A stretch of DNA of 16,739 bases. Source: Deltaproteobacteria bacterium. Lineage in GTDB: Bacteria > Desulfobacterota > Desulfobacteria > Desulfobacterales > ETH-SRB1. Below, piece after piece: positions 13,638 to 16,739 of this stretch. Location: assembly GCA_019314185.1 (NCBI GenBank), contig JAFCZU010000082.1, positions 1-16,739 on the forward strand, given 5' to 3'. The translations under genes were made by a program, and so were the position numbers. Numbering within the stretch: position 1 is the stretch's first letter; each line of letters begins with the position of its first letter. The notes beneath the pieces are model-generated. The model searched no databases, was not told the DNA's origin, and saw nothing but the letters and a program-made list of their open reading frames with translations.

Positions 13638-13931
13638 TTAGTAACTCAAGTTTCGCACTCTTTAATTTAGCCAAAGCGTTAGACGGCAAGGGCTAAAAAT
13701 AAATTTTAAACCGAAATATACTGCCTGTGGTTTTTACAACGGCGCCAATCAATTAATTAATACATCATTAAATTAAATATGTTTTATCTCCTTTGCGCCT
13801 GATCATAACGTATGTTGCACAGGTTGCTGGTTAAGAAATACAAGTAAATGATTTCGCTGTAAAAATGTTATTTTCAACCCTTACCGTCTTGATATTGATA
13901 AAAATCAAGGGTGCAAAACTTGAGTTAGTAA
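13638..13931 (+). mobile_element. R1c: longest R1 copy, with 7-bp target duplication
   Basis: The element is 13645-13924 (280 bp), starting CTCAAGTTTCGCACTCTT and ending AAGGGTGCAAAACTTGAG. TTAGTAA flanks both sides (13638-13644 and 13925-13931). It keeps both subterminal blocks (TTAGACGGCAAGGGCT and AACCCTTACCGTCTT) and so shows best the long imperfect palindrome of about 60 bp per arm. It lacks a short central block present in R1a and R1b. No coding capacity. It lies four bases past the purN stop codon. Confidence 0.88.
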
Positions 13932-13965
13932 AAAACTAAGTAATAGCGCTTCGCGCCGCTGTAAC

Positions 13966-13999
13966 TGCAAATAACTTGCGCAAGTTATCAACATTTGCA
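13966..13999. other. Nested palindrome upstream of yggS
   Basis: TGCAAAT (13966-13972) pairs with ATTTGCA (13993-13999). Directly inside, AACTTGC pairs with GCAAGTT (13973-13986) with no loop bases, leaving only ATCAAC unpaired on one side. Without a downstream thymine run it does not look like a terminator. It could be an operator or a DNA cruciform. Confidence 0.45.
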
Positions 14000-14022
14000 A
14001 TATATATCATCAATCATAAAGG

Positions 14023-14718
14023 GTGGATTTTCCTTTGAAACAAAGACTGAAAAACGTAAATGACCGTATTAATAATGCGGCTTATGCCTGCGGCAGAGAC
14101 CCTGAAATCATCAAACTCGTTTCTGTAAGCAAAACCATATCTGCAGACAGAGTAAGGAAAGCAATCAATGCCGGAGCTAACATCCTTGGAGAAAATTATA
14201 TCCAGGAGGCGATGGAAAAAATCAGCGAGCTTTCAGCCTATCCTGTGTCATGGCATTTTATTGGACACCTGCAAACTAATAAGGCAAAGTATGCTGTAAG
14301 GCTTTTCGATCTAATTCATACTGTGGACTCCCTTAAACTGGCCAGGGAATTAAATAAGCAGGCAAAGAAGATAAATAAGATCCAGCATATTATGATACAG
14401 ATAAATATCAGCATGGAATCTTCAAAATCAGGGGTTTATGAACAAGATTCTCTGAAACTTACAAGGGATATAAGCTGTATGCAAAACCTGTCAATTAGAG
14501 GGCTCATGACAATACCACCGTTTTTTAACAGCCCTGAAAAGGCTCGCCCATATTTTTCAGCTCTTCGCAAACTGCGTGATAAGATCAAAAAAGAGGCCAT
14601 TCAAAACGTCTCAATGAAAGAACTTTCCATGGGCATGACAGGCGATTTTGAGGTTGCCATAGAGGAAGGGGCTACTCTGGTACGTATAGGAACCGCAATT
14701 TTTGGAAAGAGAAATTGA
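14023..14718 (+). CDS. yggS: YggS/PLPBP-family pyridoxal-phosphate homeostasis protein
   Basis: A 231-residue single-domain PLP-binding protein of the alanine-racemase-like barrel fold. Such proteins buffer cellular PLP and affect amino-acid balance. The PLP lysine is K37 in LVSVSKTI, followed by [11 protein letters not shown] and [14 protein letters not shown]. The C-terminal half has the [27 protein letters not shown] signature. The open frame begins at a GTG (14023), but a TTG at 14035 has better spacing (eight bases) from the GGGTGG ribosome site, so the first four residues are uncertain. Its stop overlaps the next start. Confidence 0.93.
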   Translation: MDFPLKQRLKNVNDRINNAAYACGRDPEIIKLVSVSKTISADRVRKAINAGANILGENYIQEAMEKISELSAYPVSWHFIGHLQTNKAKYAVRLFDLIHTVDSLKLARELNKQAKKINKIQHIMIQINISMESSKSGVYEQDSLKLTRDISCMQNLSIRGLMTIPPFFNSPEKARPYFSALRKLRDKIKKEAIQNVSMKELSMGMTGDFEVAIEEGATLVRIGTAIFGKRN

Positions 14719-15260
14719 AAGTTCTGCTTCATATATGCTGCGGTCCATGCGCTATATATCCTGTTAAAATTCTCCGATCAAAAGACATGAGTGTAATGGG
14801 CTTTTTCTATAGAAATAATATCCATCCATATACAGAATGTTTAAAAAGGCAGGAGACTCTGCAAGACTATGCCGGCAGTATCGATCTGAACGTCATATAC
14901 CAGGAAGAATATGATCTGGAAGGTTTTATTAAAAATGTTGTTTTCAGGGAATCAGATCGCTGCTCCTTTTGCTATCATGACCGTCTGAGATCAACCGCTC
15001 TTGTGGCAAAACGGGGAAAATTTGATTATTTTACTTCCACTCTTTTATACAGCAAATTCCAGAAGCATGACCTTATAAAGTCCATGGGAGAATCCATCGG
15101 CAGGTCTGTAGGCATCCCATTTTATTATATGGATTTCCGCGCTGGATGGAAAGAAGGAATTGAAGAATCAAAACGTCTTGGCATGTATCGACAGCAGTAT
15201 TGCGGATGCATATACAGCGAAAAAGAAAGATACTATCATAGCGATTCATCGGCTCGTTAA
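14715..15260 (+). CDS. queH: Epoxyqueuosine reductase QueH (DUF208)
   Basis: Performs the last step of queuosine tRNA modification, reducing epoxyqueuosine to queuosine, with a 4Fe-4S cluster and an adjacent metal site. The 181-residue protein has the family's cysteine pattern: H6-x-C8-C9-x-P-C12, C83-SF-C86 and QYC163-G-C165. It starts with TTG, sharing four bases (TTGA) with the yggS stop, which indicates translational coupling. GGAAAGAG ahead of it may serve as ribosome site. The [12 protein letters not shown] stretch is typical of QueH. Confidence 0.92.
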   Translation: MKVLLHICCGPCAIYPVKILRSKDMSVMGFFYRNNIHPYTECLKRQETLQDYAGSIDLNVIYQEEYDLEGFIKNVVFRESDRCSFCYHDRLRSTALVAKRGKFDYFTSTLLYSKFQKHDLIKSMGESIGRSVGIPFYYMDFRAGWKEGIEESKRLGMYRQQYCGCIYSEKERYYHSDSSAR

Positions 15261-15358
15261 TCTGTCAGTCTGGAATTTATGCATTCCAACGCAGGAGCAT
15301 GGGAACGAGAAAAGTGGTAACGGTAAGAGAATATTGAACGACAGAGTAACAATTCTTT

Positions 15359-15457
15359 TGAACGTCGAATAATGAAATCGCTTCGCTCCGCCAATTTATA
15401 AATTGGCAGAATTCCTTATTCAAAATTCGATGTTGGACGTTCGATGTTCGACGTTCA
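15359..15457. repeat. R4: fold-back repeat with tandem 14-mers
   Basis: TGAACGTCGAA (15359-15369) and TTCGACGTTCA (15447-15457) are perfect 11-bp inverted complements. Between them is an 18-bp perfect palindrome, GCCAATTTATAAATTGGC (15390-15407), and two adjacent 14-mers with one mismatch, TTCGATGTTGGACG and TTCGATGTTCGACG (15426-15453). It resembles dispersed repeat DNA rather than a gene and lies between queH and the M48 peptidase. Confidence 0.5.
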
Positions 15458-15515
15458 TCTTTTAAGCCCGCTCAAAGGGCGCTAAGTTCAACCCTAATCA
15501 CTGACTAACCTAACT

Positions 15516-16739
15516 ATGTTCAGCAATCTAATATATTTAATCATTATACTGCTTATATACACTACCTGTCAGCCATCTGAAGAAACAAATTTCACTTTGC
15601 CGGTGTCTTTAGCCCTTTTTATTGGTCTTATTGTAATTTTTGCATATTATACATGGCTGCGGTTTCAAAGACTTGAAAAGCAGATTGAGAGACAAGATTT
15701 TGACCATCTTGACCACAAATTTGATTCAATCATAGACAGGCAGTCTGTGATTGCAATCATGATTTTTGCCATAAATATATACGGGCTTAACCTGTCGTCA
15801 TTCCTGATAAACATACCGGTTTTTTCAACAATTCCAACTTTTCAGGCGCTTGTTTTTCTTGGGCTTTTTGTCTTCTATCTTACAATAATATGGTTTTGCG
15901 CCTATGGAACTTATCAAAAATTAAACAGAATCAGCCTTTCAAGACGGTCATATATTCTGTCAAACATTTCCTTTTCCATTCCTGTGCTTTTACCCTGGCT
16001 GCTGCTTTCCGGAATCGCAGATATAATAAATATCCTTCCCTTTGAAATACCGAAACGTTTTCTTGCCACTACCCAGGGTGAAATAATCTACTTTTTTGTT
16101 TTTCTTGCCGGTATCGTAATTATCGGGCCTGTGATGATCCAGAAATTCTGGAGATGCAAACCTCTTGAAACAGGACAAAAGAGAAGCCGGATAGAACACT
16201 TGTGCAAAAAAGCCGGAATGGAATATGCCGATATACTTCGATGGCCAATGTTCGGCACCAGAATGATTACAGCAGGCGTTATGGGGCTTGTTAAAAAATT
16301 CCGCTACATTCTCGTTACAGACGAGCTGCTCCAACTTCTTGATCCAAAAGAAATTGATGCGGTCATAGCCCATGAAATCGGACATATTAAAAGAAAGCAT
16401 CTTTTGTATTACCTGCTTTTTTTTGCGGGCTATATGCTGCTTTCATATTCCACTTTCGATCTGCTCGTCTATTTCATTATTTATGCAAAACCGCTGTTTG
16501 CCGTCGCAAATATGATCGGTTTCAATCAGGCTGTCGTAACTTCGACAATATTCAGCATAATTACCATCCTGTTTTTTATTATCTATTTCCGTTATATTTT
16601 CGGATTTTTTATGCGCAACTTTGAACGTCAGGCAGATATCTACATATATTCTCTCTTTGAAACTGCAAAACCGCTTATTTCCACATTTAAAAAGATAGCT
16701 TTCACAAGTGGTCAACCACCCGACAAACCTAACTGGCAC
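15516..16739 (+). CDS. M48-family integral-membrane metallopeptidase (partial)
   Basis: An open frame of 408 codons runs to the window end without a stop. Five or more hydrophobic helices span the first 220 residues, then a cytoplasmic segment (RSRIEHLCKKAGMEYADILR), then the zinc site H286-E287-x2-H290 in VIAHEIGHIKRKH. A third ligand, E370, lies in the NFERQADIYIYSL motif, the ExxxD of family M48 (HtpX/Ste24-like). Two membrane helices separate these motifs, as in the family. The function is probably membrane-protein quality control, in keeping with a stress theme, but the substrate is unknown. No good ribosome site precedes the ATG at 15516, so the start is provisional. The C-terminus lies outside the window. 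Confidence 0.88.
   Translation, partial: MFSNLIYLIIILLIYTTCQPSEETNFTLPVSLALFIGLIVIFAYYTWLRFQRLEKQIERQDFDHLDHKFDSIIDRQSVIAIMIFAINIYGLNLSSFLINIPVFSTIPTFQALVFLGLFVFYLTIIWFCAYGTYQKLNRISLSRRSYILSNISFSIPVLLPWLLLSGIADIINILPFEIPKRFLATTQGEIIYFFVFLAGIVIIGPVMIQKFWRCKPLETGQKRSRIEHLCKKAGMEYADILRWPMFGTRMITAGVMGLVKKFRYILVTDELLQLLDPKEIDAVIAHEIGHIKRKHLLYYLLFFAGYMLLSYSTFDLLVYFIIYAKPLFAVANMIGFNQAVVTSTIFSIITILFFIIYFRYIFGFFMRNFERQADIYIYSLFETAKPLISTFKKIAFTSGQPPDKPNWH

Larger units (their letters stand above)
13634..14022. other. Intergenic stretch with R1c and nested palindromes
   Basis: No gene in 389 bases. R1c occupies 13638-13931. The remaining 90 bases ahead of yggS hold a nested inverted repeat (13966-13999) and then AT-rich DNA leading to the yggS ribosome site. 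Confidence 0.6.

Noticed and set aside
236..13931. CRISPR array made of the regularly similar repeats
   Set aside because: The repeats are long, far apart, in different orientations, and have inverted ends and target duplications. There are no short spaced direct repeats.
13971..13988. Intrinsic terminator after purN
   Set aside because: The palindrome has no following thymine tract and lies more than 330 bases after the purN stop.
15990..16400. Minus-strand 136-codon frame
   Set aside because: It lies wholly antisense to the M48 peptidase, whose HExxH and ExxxD motifs establish the plus strand as coding.

Overview
The window looks like chromosomal DNA from an anaerobic, cytochrome-rich and selenocysteine-using Desulfobacterota bacterium, most likely a sulfate reducer near Desulfobacterales. 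This is inferred from an octaheme hydroxylamine-oxidoreductase-type cytochrome, a small triheme c-type cytochrome, a pair of YeeE/YedE sulfur-compound transporters, a PerR-type regulator, and two reading frames interrupted by an in-frame TGA exactly at the peroxidatic cysteine position. The DNA is AT-rich, and its intergenic spaces are crowded with short dispersed repeats.

Layout. 1-178 (minus): start of a cut-off gene with PilZ-like character. 496-1284 (minus): unrecognised protein. 1568-4519 (plus): citrate synthase, overlapping HD hydrolase, and a bile-acid:sodium-symporter-type carrier. 4558-5028 (minus): universal stress protein. 5258-5722 (minus): small redoxin whose only redox residue is a predicted selenocysteine. 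5919-6344 (plus): PerR/Fur regulator, divergent from the redoxin, with a 7-1-7 operator-like palindrome between them. 6493-9834 (plus): stress cluster of octaheme cytochrome, selenocysteine peroxiredoxin, exported thioredoxin-like protein and exported peroxiredoxin. 10276-11731 (plus): triheme cytochrome and two half-size YeeE/YedE permeases. 12014-12440: ruined IS3-family transposase. 12827-13633: PurN with an internal insertion. 14023-15260: YggS and QueH, overlapping by four bases. 15516-end: membrane M48 metallopeptidase, cut by the window edge.

How it fits together. From 5258 to about 9834 the genes form a plausible peroxide and reactive-nitrogen defence island. PerR would sense peroxide. 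A cytoplasmic selenoredoxin and selenoperoxiredoxin would destroy peroxides. The exported cytochrome, CPHC thioredoxin-fold protein and second peroxiredoxin would act outside the cytoplasmic membrane. Both selenoprotein genes carry a hairpin just after the UGA, at the spacing expected of a bacterial SECIS element.

The intergenic DNA holds three copies and one remnant of a roughly 250-280 bp element without coding capacity (R1 here). It has 18-bp terminal inverted repeats and 7-bp target duplications, and three of the four sites abut or overlap a stop codon. At least three further fold-back repeat types (R2, R3, R4) are present. All assignments come from reading the sequence; no database search was run.
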